DNA of 64,000 nucleotides, from contig NZ_FOIJ01000001.1 in assembly GCF_900111745.1 (NCBI RefSeq), positions 1,178,001 to 1,242,000 on the forward strand, written 5' to 3'. Under the pieces are notes generated by a model. It saw only the letters and a list, made by a program, of their open reading frames with translations. It was not told the DNA's origin and ran no database searches. Below, piece after piece: positions 36,390 through 45,105 of this stretch (within the stretch, counting starts at the first letter, position 1; the number at the start of each line of letters is the position of its first letter). Made by a program: the position numbers and the translations under genes. This DNA comes from Stigmatella erecta. GTDB lineage: Bacteria > Myxococcota > Myxococcia > Myxococcales > Myxococcaceae.

Positions 36390-36407
36390 GCCCGGAGCCG
36401 CAGTACT

Positions 36408-36806
36408 TCACGGCTTTCGGGGCTCCAGATCGCCAAGCTGGATTTGCAGCGCCCGGATGGAGATCTGAATCTCCCAGATGGACAGGGCCAGGGATGCCAG
36501 GAGCAGCAGCAAGCTCCCGGCGAAGACCGCCTCTCCGGCGCGCCCCATGCCCGCGAAGAGCAGGAGCATGCACACCACGCACAGGAACAAGCTGGAGACG
36601 CCCAGGAACTGCATGTCCCGGATAAGCCGAACCCGGACCTTCAGATTCTCGATCTGAGGCAGCAGCAAGGGGTCGGGGTTCGCCTTGTATTGCGCGTGCA
36701 TCGTCCGGCTCAGCGCAGCGAGGGCGAGGAACCGGTTGGTGTACGCCAGCAACAACAACGACACGGTCGGGAAGAGCAGGCCGGGCGTGGTGAGCGTCAG
36801 TTCCAT
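36408..36806 (-). CDS. DUF2721-like membrane protein
   Basis: 132 aa with three predicted membrane helices: residues about 8-30, 68-92 and 95-115. The LLLAYTNRFLALAALSR and LIRDMQFLG segments fit the DUF2721 family as I remember it. Function unknown. On its strand TATCAT lies 6 bases ahead of the ATG, suggesting a leaderless mRNA. It is divergent from the toxin-like lipoprotein gene with only 41 bases between. Confidence 0.65.
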   Translation of the reverse strand: MELTLTTPGLLFPTVSLLLLAYTNRFLALAALSRTMHAQYKANPDPLLLPQIENLKVRVRLIRDMQFLGVSSLFLCVVCMLLLFAGMGRAGEAVFAGSLLLLLASLALSIWEIQISIRALQIQLGDLEPRKP

Positions 36807-36812
36807 CCCGGC

Positions 36813-36818
36813 ATGATA
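36813..36818 (-). promoter_or_regulatory. Candidate -10 box (TATCAT) for the DUF2721 gene
   Basis: On the minus strand TATCAT is followed by GCCGGG and then the ATG, a 6-base gap that places the expected start of transcription on the start codon. It sits in the 41-base gap shared with the divergent toxin-like gene. Confidence 0.4.
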
Positions 36819-36847
36819 AACCCGGCCAGCCACCTCGACGAGAACCC

Positions 36848-37762
36848 ATGAAGCTGCGTGTCCACGCCTGCCTTGTCTTGCTGTTCCTTCTCCCGGCATG
36901 CGCGACGACCGCGCCGGCTCCGAGAGGAGCGGGAGCCCGAACTCAAAGAATCGCCAACCTCCAGCGAGCAGCGGCCCTTCCTTGGAAAGACGAGGGACGG
37001 TGCATCGTCCGGGAGGCGTCTCATGCCTGGCCCATGGTGGTGGAGCGATGCTTCCACGCACTCGACCACGAGAAGATCCGCTTTCGGGACCCCACCGGGA
37101 AATGCGCCATCGCTTCCGCCGGTGCGGCGGCCATGGGAATCGGTGTCTGCGCCCTGGTGGCACCCGAGATCATCGTGGGGGCGGTCATCATCACCGGTGT
37201 GGTGGTGGTGACAGCCGCCATCCAAGACGAACTGGACAGTCCTACCTCGAAGGGGGTCCATCCCGGGAAGACTGAGCCTGGGCTGCAAGCGAAGCCCGCT
37301 CCACACGCGCTCCTGGCCAACAAACGAAGGCCCCAATCGGAGCCCTCTGGACAAGGATGGCCTCCTCTCACCCCACCTGGACCTACGCGGGCAAGAGCCC
37401 CTGATTGCACCCCTCGGCCAGTGCCACACTTGGGCGGTGACGCCTTGCACAATACCTGTGCCGATAGGGTTCCGCAGAATGCCTTCCCCGGCTCGGACGT
37501 GCTCGTCAATGGCAAAAACTTCGATGCGCTTCAACTGCGCGCACGTGTTTTATGGGAAGTCAAAACTGACAACTTCGCGACGTACACAGCCGACCTTCAA
37601 GACATCGTGATCGATAAACAAGCCGTGGAGTTGAAGCGTGAGCGCGAACTTGCCAGGGCTTGTGGTTTCGACTTTCGCGTTGGAGTGCGCAGTCCCCTGC
37701 ATCAGTCGGCCTTGCTCGAAGTGGAACCCGATCTCGACATCGTTGTCATGGATTGGTGCTGA
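36848..37762 (+). CDS. Lipoprotein with C-terminal PD-(D/E)XK-like nuclease domain; candidate contact-spread toxin (DUF6310-like)
   Basis: 304 aa. Lipobox LPAC places the lipidated Cys at residue 18, without Asp at +2. Residues about 90-125 are a hydrophobic Gly/Ala/Val stretch (IIVGAVIITGVVVV). A Pro-rich linker follows, then a C-terminal domain (about 200-304) beginning near HNTCADRVPQN. Within it, Asp226 and Glu237-Val-Lys239 (LWEVKTD) match the D-Xn-ExK core, followed by a helix DKQAVELKRERELA, a typical PD-(D/E)XK layout. It resembles myxobacterial DUF6310 proteins. The next gene starts 1 base after the stop and looks like its immunity partner. Base composition is less GC-rich than the flanks. 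Confidence 0.65.
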   Translation: MKLRVHACLVLLFLLPACATTAPAPRGAGARTQRIANLQRAAALPWKDEGRCIVREASHAWPMVVERCFHALDHEKIRFRDPTGKCAIASAGAAAMGIGVCALVAPEIIVGAVIITGVVVVTAAIQDELDSPTSKGVHPGKTEPGLQAKPAPHALLANKRRPQSEPSGQGWPPLTPPGPTRARAPDCTPRPVPHLGGDALHNTCADRVPQNAFPGSDVLVNGKNFDALQLRARVLWEVKTDNFATYTADLQDIVIDKQAVELKRERELARACGFDFRVGVRSPLHQSALLEVEPDLDIVVMDWC

Positions 37763-37763
37763 C

Positions 37764-38525
37764 ATGACGGCCACAGCCAGTTCCTTGATCCTCAACGTCT
37801 ATGCACCTGCGCTCGGGGGTAACACCAGCCGTGCAATCGCTGTAGTCCGTGGAATGGAACATGCGCTTCCAGGTCTGCGCATGGAGTGGACAATTTCTGA
37901 TGAGGGTCAGCGCATTCCCCTCGCGGATCGCGATGCATGGATTGCCCGAGGCAGGCCCGAGGGAGGGGGATTTCCGCTCCTTTGCAACGGAGATGACCAC
38001 TTCCGGGTGACCCTCTCCGGATGGGAGGTTCCAGCGGGCAATTCGCCGGACGGAAAGCCGTTGCTCCACATCCATGCGAAGCTTCCCTTGGACGAGACCG
38101 TTATCGCTGTGGCAGCCGATGTGCTGGAACGAGTCGCAGAGAGCACGCACGCACTGTGGGGGCATGCGACACCACAACGCGCAGCAAGAGAGATAGCAGA
38201 GCAAACGAGCCGCCCATTGAAGGGCCCTCACCGTCCGCCTCGGGGACTTCCCGTACTCAAAAAATCGGAGCACATCCGGTCCCCGGAAATTCCGCATCGA
38301 TTGGGGTGGATGAATCACTGGTCGGCCGCTACCGCAGAGCGCATCGGCTTCCCGGATCCGGTCCGCGACGTGGACTTACTCTCGCGAACGCGGCGTACCC
38401 CAACGGGAGGGTGGGTTGTCTGGCTCACGGATGCGCCGCTTGACCTCGACAATCCCACTCATCTTGACGTGCTCCTGCGTACTTATGAGCGATTCCCAGA
38501 GATTGGCGGGCGCACAGCGCCCTAA
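37764..38525 (+). CDS. Putative immunity protein for the upstream lipoprotein (DUF5953-like)
   Basis: 253 aa, soluble, no signal peptide, so cytoplasmic as an immunity protein to a nuclease should be. It resembles the myxobacterial DUF5953 family as I recall it (SLILNVYAPAL near the N-terminus; GWMNHWSAATAERIGFPDP and WVVWLTDAPLDLDNP near the end). The ATG follows the toxin-gene stop by one base, so the two are translationally coupled. Direct evidence for immunity is lacking; the call rests on arrangement, size and location. Confidence 0.6.
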   Translation: MTATASSLILNVYAPALGGNTSRAIAVVRGMEHALPGLRMEWTISDEGQRIPLADRDAWIARGRPEGGGFPLLCNGDDHFRVTLSGWEVPAGNSPDGKPLLHIHAKLPLDETVIAVAADVLERVAESTHALWGHATPQRAAREIAEQTSRPLKGPHRPPRGLPVLKKSEHIRSPEIPHRLGWMNHWSAATAERIGFPDPVRDVDLLSRTRRTPTGGWVVWLTDAPLDLDNPTHLDVLLRTYERFPEIGGRTAP

Positions 38526-38526
38526 C

Positions 38527-38922
38527 ATGCCTGGCGAGAGTTCCCTCAGTGCGCTCTTGCGCGGCCTCTCCCCCACGCTGAACCCCGGCGAGTATGTCTT
38601 CTGCACCGTGAGCGATGAGCACGTGCTGCAAGGCACCCGGCCTCTTGGCAGCTTCCAGGAGCGTGAAGGCCTGACGGTCATTCTGGAGCGCCCGCAGGCC
38701 GACCGGCTTCAGCTCCCCTACACGTACGTCGCGGCCTGGATCACCATCTCCATCCACTCGGCACTGGAGGCCGTGGGGCTCACCGCGGCCCTGTCCACGG
38801 CCCTGGCCCAGGCGGGCATCAGCTGCAATGTCGTGGCTGGCTTCTACCACGACCATCTGTTCGTCAGCGCAGCCGAGGGTCCCCGGGCGCTCCAGGTGCT
38901 GCGCGGGCTGGCCGCGCGGTAG
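38527..38922 (+). CDS. ACT-domain-like protein (DUF2241-type)
   Basis: 131 aa. LSPTLNPGEYVFCTV at the N-terminus and AISCNVVAGFYHDHLFV near the end fit small proteins with two ACT-like folds. Such domains bind amino acids, but no partner enzyme is fused. The ATG at 38527 begins one base after the immunity-gene stop; ATG 38485 would add 14 residues overlapping that gene. Its composition is GC-rich like the rest of the chromosome, unlike the pair before it, so it probably marks the right edge of the inserted pair. Confidence 0.65.
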   Translation: MPGESSLSALLRGLSPTLNPGEYVFCTVSDEHVLQGTRPLGSFQEREGLTVILERPQADRLQLPYTYVAAWITISIHSALEAVGLTAALSTALAQAGISCNVVAGFYHDHLFVSAAEGPRALQVLRGLAAR

Positions 38923-38926
38923 CGGA

Positions 38927-40903
38927 TTACCCCAGGGAGGCGGCCGCTTCGGCCAGCTTCTCCTGGGCCGTCTCCCAGGCCGCGTAGAGGGCTTCCAGCT
39001 CTTCCTTGCCCGCGCGGTGGGTGTCCATCAGCGGCTTGGCCCTCGCGAAGTCGTTGTAGAGCTCCGGGTCCGCCAGCTGCGCCTCCCGCTCCTTCTGGGT
39101 GGCTTCCAGCTTGGCGATGCGCTCTTCGATCTTGGCGATCTCCTTCTTGATGGGCCCTTCCACCGTGTTCCGGCGCTGACGGGCCTCGGCCTCCAGCCGC
39201 TTGCGATCCTTCTCGCTCACGGGCGCCGCCGAGGCCTTGTCCCCGGGCTTGCCCTTCTCCCCTGCCCCGGCCGCCTCGGCCTCCGCCTTCAGGCGGAGCT
39301 GCTCCTGGTGGTAGAGGTACTCGTCCAGGTTGCCCGCGTACGGCACCACCTTGCCGTCCACCACGTCCCACACCGTCGTGGCCAGGCTGTTCACGAAGCC
39401 CCGGTTGTGGGAGACGAACAGCAGCGTCCCGCCGTAGCCCTGCAGCGCCTCGATGAGCATCTCGGTCGAGTCCAGGTCCAGGTGGTTGGTGGGCTCGTCC
39501 ATCAGCAGGAAGTTCGAGGGCCGCAGCAGCAGCTTCGCCAGCGCCACGCGGGCTCGCTCTCCACCGGACAGCACGCCGATAGGCTTGTCCACGTCATCCC
39601 CCGAGAAGAGGAACGCGCCCAGCACCCCGCGCACGTAGCTCTGGGGCTTGTCCGCCGCCAGCGGCTGCACCTCCTCCAGGATGGAGTTGCGCTTGTCGAG
39701 CGTGTCCGCGTGGTGCTGGGCGTAGTAGCCCATCACCACGTTGTGCCCCAGCGACACCTCCCCGCCATCCGCCGCCAGCTCCCCGGCCAGGATTTTCAGG
39801 AGCGTCGTCTTTCCGGCCCCGTTGGCCCCCACCACCGCGATGCGCTGGCCGCGCTCCAGGCGCGCATCCAGCCCCGAATACACCACCTGCGTGCCATAGC
39901 GCTTGCTCACGCCCTTGAGCGTGGCCACGTCCCGGCCCGAGCGCTCCACCTCCGGAAAGCGGAAGTGCACCGTGGAGCGCTCCTCCAGCAGGTGGACCTC
40001 CTCCAGCCGCTCCAGCATCTTCTCGCGGCTCTTGGCCTGCCGGGCCTTGGTCGCCTTGGCGCCGAACCGGTCGATGAAGGACTGGAGCTCGGCTCGGCGG
40101 GCCTCCACCTTCGCGGCGCGCGCCTTGAGCTGCTCCATCTCCTCGGCGCGCTGCCGCTTGTAGTCGTTGTAGTTGCCCACGTACGAGCGCAACCCTTCAA
40201 TCTCCAGCGAGACGATCCGGTTGACCTGCCGGTTGAGGAAGTCCCGGTCGTGGGAGATGAGCACCAGCGCCTTGTTGCTGCGGCGCATGAACCCGTCGAA
40301 CCACGTCAGCGTGGGCACATCCAGGTGGTTGGTGGGCTCGTCCAGGAGCAGCAGGTCCGGGTCCTGGAGCAGCAGCCCCGCCAGCGCAGCGCGCATCCGC
40401 CAGCCTCCGGACAGGGCGCTGGTGGGCTTGGCCAGGTCCGCGTCCCGGAACCCCAGCCCCTTGAGGATGCGCTCGGCGTGGTGGCGGCCGTAGTGGTCCT
40501 CGAAGTGGTCCAGCTCCGTGTGCAGGTCCGCCAGCTCCTGCGACAGCTCCAGCTGCGCGGCCTCATCCGTCTCCTGGGCGAGCTCCGCCTCGGTCTTATT
40601 CAGCCGGGCCTCCAGCGCGTCCCGGCCGGGCACGGTGCTCATCACCGCCTCCACCACCGAGCCCTCGGGCAAGCCCGCCAGCTCCTGAGGCAAGTAGCCC
40701 ACCCGGGCCCCCCGCGCATAGATGATGGTGCCCGAGTCGGCGTGCTGCGCGCCGGCCAGGAGCTTCATCAGCGAGCTCTTTCCGGTTCCGTTGGCACCCA
40801 CCAACCCCACGCGATCCCGGGGGCCGAGGGTGAAACTGGTGTCGTCGAAGAGGACCTTCTTACCGTAAGCGAGGCAGAGGTCCTGGGCGATGATGAGGCT
40901 CAT
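38927..40903 (-). CDS. ABC-F family ATPase
   Basis: 658 aa with two ABC domains and no membrane segment. Walker A motifs are GANGTGKSS (about 37-45) and GANGAGKTT (about 358-366); signatures are LSGGWRMR and LSGGERARV; Walker B/switch DEPTNHLD appears twice. The inter-domain linker is helical (EEMEQLKARAAKVEARRAE), and the C-terminal 120 residues are a charged coiled coil as in Uup. ABC-F proteins act on the ribosome or in genome maintenance. Uup is the closest architecture; antibiotic resistance cannot be excluded. It converges with the ACT-like gene, 4 bases apart. Confidence 0.88.
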   Translation of the reverse strand: MSLIIAQDLCLAYGKKVLFDDTSFTLGPRDRVGLVGANGTGKSSLMKLLAGAQHADSGTIIYARGARVGYLPQELAGLPEGSVVEAVMSTVPGRDALEARLNKTEAELAQETDEAAQLELSQELADLHTELDHFEDHYGRHHAERILKGLGFRDADLAKPTSALSGGWRMRAALAGLLLQDPDLLLLDEPTNHLDVPTLTWFDGFMRRSNKALVLISHDRDFLNRQVNRIVSLEIEGLRSYVGNYNDYKRQRAEEMEQLKARAAKVEARRAELQSFIDRFGAKATKARQAKSREKMLERLEEVHLLEERSTVHFRFPEVERSGRDVATLKGVSKRYGTQVVYSGLDARLERGQRIAVVGANGAGKTTLLKILAGELAADGGEVSLGHNVVMGYYAQHHADTLDKRNSILEEVQPLAADKPQSYVRGVLGAFLFSGDDVDKPIGVLSGGERARVALAKLLLRPSNFLLMDEPTNHLDLDSTEMLIEALQGYGGTLLFVSHNRGFVNSLATTVWDVVDGKVVPYAGNLDEYLYHQEQLRLKAEAEAAGAGEKGKPGDKASAAPVSEKDRKRLEAEARQRRNTVEGPIKKEIAKIEERIAKLEATQKEREAQLADPELYNDFARAKPLMDTHRAGKEELEALYAAWETAQEKLAEAAASLG

Positions 40904-40991
40904 GGCGGGTGTGGGGTGTAGCAGCCCGGAGCCTCCTCGGAAACGGTTTGCATGCCTGCTCGCCTACTCGCCGCGTCCTGACGGGCTTGCG

Positions 40992-40997
40992 TATACT
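40992..40997 (+). promoter_or_regulatory. Candidate -10 box (TATACT) for the Ser/Thr kinase gene
   Basis: A perfect TATACT lies 8 bases before the ATG at 41006, so the mRNA would be leaderless or nearly so. There is no Shine-Dalgarno sequence in the gap. Confidence 0.45.
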
Positions 40998-41005
40998 GGC
41001 CTGCA

Positions 41006-42721
41006 ATGGCCTCTCCTTGCGTTCACTGCGGAAGCACCGCCGGTCCTGACCACCTCTGTTCGGGGGCCAACTTGGCACTGGTGGGGCAGGTGCTCGATGG
41101 CCGGTACAAGATCGACAGCGTGCTCGGCCATGGCGGCATGGGCATGGTGTTCCGGGCCACGCAGACCTCCGTGCAGCGGCCCGTGGCCGTCAAGACGCTG
41201 AACTCGGCGCTGGCCGTCGCCCCCACCTTCTTCGAGCGCTTCCGCCGTGAGGCCGAGGTGGCCAGCCGCCTGCGCCACCCCAACGTCATCACCATCTTCG
41301 ACTTTGGCCGGGCGCCCGACGGCACCTGCTACTTCGTGATGGAGCTCTTGGGTGGCGAGAGCCTCAAGGAGATCGTCAAGCGCGACGGGCCCATGCCCCT
41401 GCGGCGCGCGGTGAACATCCTGGAGCAGGCCGCGCGGGGGCTCGCCCACGCGCACGCGGAGAACTGCGTCCACCGGGACCTCAAGCCGCACAACATCATG
41501 GTGCAGCAGCTCGACGGGAAGGACTTCGTCAAGGTGCTGGACTTCGGCCTCGTCAAGGCGATGGAGCAGGACGAGGAGGAGCAGCTCACCTCCACCGGCC
41601 AGGTGCTCGGCACCCCGCAGTACATGCCCCCGGAGCAGGCCGGCGGCGAGCTGGTGGATGCCCGCTCGGACCTGTACGCCCTCACGGGCGTGCTCTTCTA
41701 TTGCCTCACGGGCACCTCCCCCTACGGCGCCAACACGGTGCGCAAGGCGCTCACCGCCGCGCTCACGCAGACCGTGCCCGCCGTGAACAGCAAGCGCCAG
41801 GGGGCGCCCGTCCCACCCTCCGTCGACGCCTTCATGCAGAAGGGGCTCGCGCGCGAGAAGGAGGACCGCTTCCAGTCCGCCGAGGAGTTCATCGAGGAGA
41901 TGCTGGACGCGGTGGAGGGCCTCTCCAACGAGGAGCTGGACGCGGCCCCCTCGGGCGGCGCCACCGGGCGCGAGAACAGCAGTGGCAGCAAGCCCAGCGT
42001 CTCCAAGCCCCGCAAGCCCGGCAGCCCGGTGGGAAGCTCCGGCGCCCGCGCGTCCCGGCCTTCCTCGGGGGCCTCCGGCCGGTCCCCCAACGTCATCGTC
42101 GCCAAGGGCTCCTCGGGCACCCCCTCCTCGAACCGGAGCAGATCCTCGGGGGGGGCTTCCCCGCGGTCCGCCCCCGGGCGGGCCGGAGAGCGCGCCCCCG
42201 CCCCGGAAGGCATGCCCCTGGCGAAGAAGGCCGCGTGGGTGGGCCTCCCCGCGATCCTGCTCCTGGCGGGGCTCGGGGTGGTGGCCGTGAAGATGCGCGG
42301 CCAGGACAAGGCGCCCGCCCGGCCGCAGCAGGCCGAACGTGCCCTGGCGGAGGCGCCCCGGCCCTCGGAGCCCCCCGCCCAGGCCGCCACGGAGGTGCTG
42401 CCCCCCGCGGCCCCCTCTTCCACGGTGCTGGTGAAGTGCAACACCACGCCCGACGGCGCCGCCATCTTCAACGAGCAGGACGAGCAGATCGGCACCACGC
42501 CCGGGATGCTGGCCCTGCCACGGGGCCAGAAGCACCGGCTCACCTTCCGGCTGGCGGGCCACCAGGACGCGGAGCGCCCACTGGACCTCAGCATCGCCGC
42601 GGGGGACATGCTCGCGGTGGACGTGCCGCTCACCCCGCTGCGCGCGGCCCCCGCGCCGGGCAAGCCCAAGCCCGCCCGCCCGGCCAGTCCGCCCCCCTCC
42701 GACATCTCCATCTTCGAATAG
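41006..42721 (+). CDS. Eukaryote-like Ser/Thr protein kinase with PEGA tail
   Basis: 571 aa. A short Cys-containing N-terminus (CVHCGSTAGPDHLC) may bind zinc. The kinase domain (about 30-300) has GHGGMGMVF, Lys63 (VAVKTL), HRDLKPHN with Asp158, DFGLVK and PPEQ. A Ser/Pro-rich linker leads to one TM helix (about 409-429), then a Pro-rich stretch and a PEGA-type beta domain (about 475-545). The kinase is cytoplasmic with the PEGA domain outside the inner membrane. All catalytic residues are present. Target unknown; the genes on either side give no clue. Confidence 0.92.
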   Translation: MASPCVHCGSTAGPDHLCSGANLALVGQVLDGRYKIDSVLGHGGMGMVFRATQTSVQRPVAVKTLNSALAVAPTFFERFRREAEVASRLRHPNVITIFDFGRAPDGTCYFVMELLGGESLKEIVKRDGPMPLRRAVNILEQAARGLAHAHAENCVHRDLKPHNIMVQQLDGKDFVKVLDFGLVKAMEQDEEEQLTSTGQVLGTPQYMPPEQAGGELVDARSDLYALTGVLFYCLTGTSPYGANTVRKALTAALTQTVPAVNSKRQGAPVPPSVDAFMQKGLAREKEDRFQSAEEFIEEMLDAVEGLSNEELDAAPSGGATGRENSSGSKPSVSKPRKPGSPVGSSGARASRPSSGASGRSPNVIVAKGSSGTPSSNRSRSSGGASPRSAPGRAGERAPAPEGMPLAKKAAWVGLPAILLLAGLGVVAVKMRGQDKAPARPQQAERALAEAPRPSEPPAQAATEVLPPAAPSSTVLVKCNTTPDGAAIFNEQDEQIGTTPGMLALPRGQKHRLTFRLAGHQDAERPLDLSIAAGDMLAVDVPLTPLRAAPAPGKPKPARPASPPPSDISIFE

Positions 42722-42847
42722 GTCCCCGCTCCTGCCGTCCCGGACGCCCAGCGTCCAGGCAGACAGGCGGTGGGGGGCCTGGCAACCCCCGCACCCGGTT
42801 TTTCCGGTGAATTGCAGGAGGGCGTTCCCAGCCCCATTTCACTGGGG

Positions 42848-43918
42848 ATGCTCTCGACCTCTCAGATTACCTTCCGCGAAAAGACCCTCGCCGATCCACA
42901 CGAGGCGGAGGAGTCCCCGCGCCGCACGGAGCGCGAGACGCTTCTTCAGGCGCGCATCAAGGATCTGAAGCTGCACCTCCAGGGCACCCCGCTGGAGCGG
43001 CACATCCAGCAGCTCTACACGGAGCTCGAAGCCAAGGGCATCTCCTTCCGGCCCGAGTGCTACCTGTCGGACCAGTGGGGGTGTCCCTCCGGCGTGCCCG
43101 TCATCGGCCTGCCCTTCTACCTGGCGGACCCTCGCCTGCACACCTTGGAGGCGGAGCTGGGGGGAGACGCGGAGACGGAGAGCGACATCCTCATGTACCT
43201 GCGTCACGAGGCCGGCCACGCCTTCAACTACGCCTACCGCCTCTACGACACCGAGGAGTGGCGCAAGGTGTTCGGGGACTACTCCAAGCCCTACCAGGAC
43301 GACTACAAGCCGCGTCCCTTCAGCCGCAAGTACGTGGTGCACATCTCCGGCTGGTACGCGCAGAAGCACCCGGACGAGGACTTCGCGGAGACGTTCGCCG
43401 TGTGGCTGACCCCGGGCATGGACTGGGGCAAGCGCTACCTGGGCTGGGCCGCGCTCAAGAAGCTCCAGTACGTGGATGAGGTCATCCGGCGCATCGGCCG
43501 GACGCCCCCGGCCGTCCAGCTGGCCGACCGGGACCTGGACGTGGAGCAGATGGAGGAGACGGTCTCCGACCACTACCGCCAGCGCCAGCTCGAAGAGCGC
43601 GTGGAGCTGAAGCTGCGGGAGCACCTCGACCACGATCTCCTGGGCCTCTTCGAGCCCGCGGACGCGCCCTCCGCCGCCAGCGCGGAGACGCTCGTGCGGG
43701 CCGAGCGTCAGGCACTCATCCAGTCCGTCACGCGCTACAGCGGCGTGAATCGCGCCGTCATCGTCGCGCTCGTGGACCACCTGCTGGAGCGCACGGCCGC
43801 GCTGCGCCTCACCGTGCAGCTGGACAAGACGCGCGAGTACCTCACCAAGCTCACCTCGCTCGTGACGGCACTGGCGATGAACTACCTCTACACGGATCAT
43901 TTCTTCGAGGTGGATTGA
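42848..43918 (+). CDS. Putative zinc metallopeptidase
   Basis: 356 aa from ATG 42848. RHEAGHAFNYAY contains the HExxH zinc-binding motif, and DEDFAETFAVWLTPG about 60 residues later supplies the downstream acidic ligand seen in this family of putative zinc-binding metallopeptidases. The N-terminal 60 residues are charged and helical; the C-terminal 130 residues are also helical. No signal peptide, so cytoplasmic. An ATP-grasp ligase gene starts 52 bases downstream on the same strand, and I recall similar pairs elsewhere. Substrate unknown. Confidence 0.72.
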   Translation: MLSTSQITFREKTLADPHEAEESPRRTERETLLQARIKDLKLHLQGTPLERHIQQLYTELEAKGISFRPECYLSDQWGCPSGVPVIGLPFYLADPRLHTLEAELGGDAETESDILMYLRHEAGHAFNYAYRLYDTEEWRKVFGDYSKPYQDDYKPRPFSRKYVVHISGWYAQKHPDEDFAETFAVWLTPGMDWGKRYLGWAALKKLQYVDEVIRRIGRTPPAVQLADRDLDVEQMEETVSDHYRQRQLEERVELKLREHLDHDLLGLFEPADAPSAASAETLVRAERQALIQSVTRYSGVNRAVIVALVDHLLERTAALRLTVQLDKTREYLTKLTSLVTALAMNYLYTDHFFEVD

Positions 43919-43970
43919 GGCCGCGCCCCGGGGTGCGCGGAGGGCGTTCGATACCTACCCTTGGAACACC

Positions 43971-45005
43971 ATGCCGCTACCGCCCTTGAAGATCGCCATC
44001 CTCCACTACCAGCTGGAGGGAGACCCGGTGGACCCCGTCGTCACGCAGGTGGGCGAGTCCCTCCGGGAGCTGGGCCACCAGCCCAGCTTCATCGCGGTGA
44101 GCGATCGCGTCTCCGATCTTCTTCAGGAAATCCAAGCCGCGCAGTGTGATCTCGTCTTCAACCTCTGCGAGACGTTCGCGGAGGACTACCGCCTGGAGGT
44201 GAACGTCGCGGCGCTGATGGAGATGGCGCGCGTGAAGTTCACGGGCTCGGGCACGGCGGGGCTGCTGCTGGCCCAGGACAAGATCCTCACCAAGCAGCTG
44301 CTCGAGTACCACGAGATTCCCACCCCGGACTTCGCCACCTTCGACGGCATCTCCATGGAGACCAACGGGGATCTGGACTTCCCGCTCATCGTGAAGCCGG
44401 CCCGGAGCGATGCCTCCATCGGCATCGGCGGCAAGTCGCTGGTGCACAACTGGGAGCAGCTCACCACCCGGGTGCGGGCGATCCGCAAGGAGCTTCAGGA
44501 CGAGGCGCTGGCCGAGGAGTTCATCAAGGGGCGCGAGGTGTACGTCGGCGTCATCGGGCCCAAGGAGCTGCCGGAGATCCTCCCCATCGTGGAGCTGGAC
44601 TTCGGCAACTGGGACAAGAACAAGCCGACCATCTCCGACCGCGAGGTGAAGTTCGCCCCCGAGACGGAGGGCTCGCCCCGGCTCGTCATCGCCCGGGACA
44701 TCTCCCCGGTGCTGCGCCAGCGCGTGGAGCGGGCCGCCCTGCTCGCGTACCGGGGCCTCAAGCTCCAGGACTACGCGCGCATCGACCTGCGCATCTCCGA
44801 GGAGGGAGACCCCTACATCCTCGAGGTGAACCCCAACCCGTACCTGGAGGACAAGAGCGAGCTGGCGATGGCGGCCCGGGAGAAGGGGATGTCCTACACC
44901 CAGCTCATCGGCCGCATCCTGGACTCGGCGGCCCACCGCTACGGGCTGGAGAAGCGGCAGGCCACCGGACTCCCGGATTCCGCGACAGTCCCGGCCATCG
45001 GGTGA
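43971..45005 (+). CDS. ATP-grasp ligase, D-Ala-D-Ala ligase-like
   Basis: 344 aa. N-terminal domain (LKIAILHYQLEG; DLVFNLCETFAED), then the ATP-grasp fold with FTGSGTAGLLLAQDK, PLIVKPARSDAS, EEFIKGREVYVGV and metal-binding EVNPNPYLED. It is similar to D-alanine-D-alanine ligase but lacks the exact Ddl substrate signatures, so it probably joins an amino acid or peptide to another acid. Adjacent to the metallopeptidase gene. TACCCT lies 9 bases before the ATG and may be a -10 box. Confidence 0.82.
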   Translation: MPLPPLKIAILHYQLEGDPVDPVVTQVGESLRELGHQPSFIAVSDRVSDLLQEIQAAQCDLVFNLCETFAEDYRLEVNVAALMEMARVKFTGSGTAGLLLAQDKILTKQLLEYHEIPTPDFATFDGISMETNGDLDFPLIVKPARSDASIGIGGKSLVHNWEQLTTRVRAIRKELQDEALAEEFIKGREVYVGVIGPKELPEILPIVELDFGNWDKNKPTISDREVKFAPETEGSPRLVIARDISPVLRQRVERAALLAYRGLKLQDYARIDLRISEEGDPYILEVNPNPYLEDKSELAMAAREKGMSYTQLIGRILDSAAHRYGLEKRQATGLPDSATVPAIG

Positions 45006-45105
45006 GGAAGCCTGCGCGGAGTCCTGCCGCGCGGGGGATTTCTCGCTAAAAGAGAAGCCCGGCGCCCCGGCGCCCGCGAGTTCCCCCTCCCGAGGAAGTC
45101 TCACC

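Noticed and set aside
37638-37763. In-frame extension of the immunity gene upstream into the toxin gene
   Set aside because: It would overlap the nuclease core; the ATG one base after the toxin stop fits a coupled start better.
42730-42765. Inverted repeat (GGACGC/GCGTCC within CTGCC/GGCAG) after the Ser/Thr kinase gene
   Set aside because: No following T-run; could be a Rho-type or chance hairpin in GC-rich DNA.
42776-42795. TGGCA-N-GCA resembling a sigma-54 -24/-12 promoter before the metallopeptidase gene
   Set aside because: GG to GC distance is 8 bases rather than 10, so it does not fit sigma-54.
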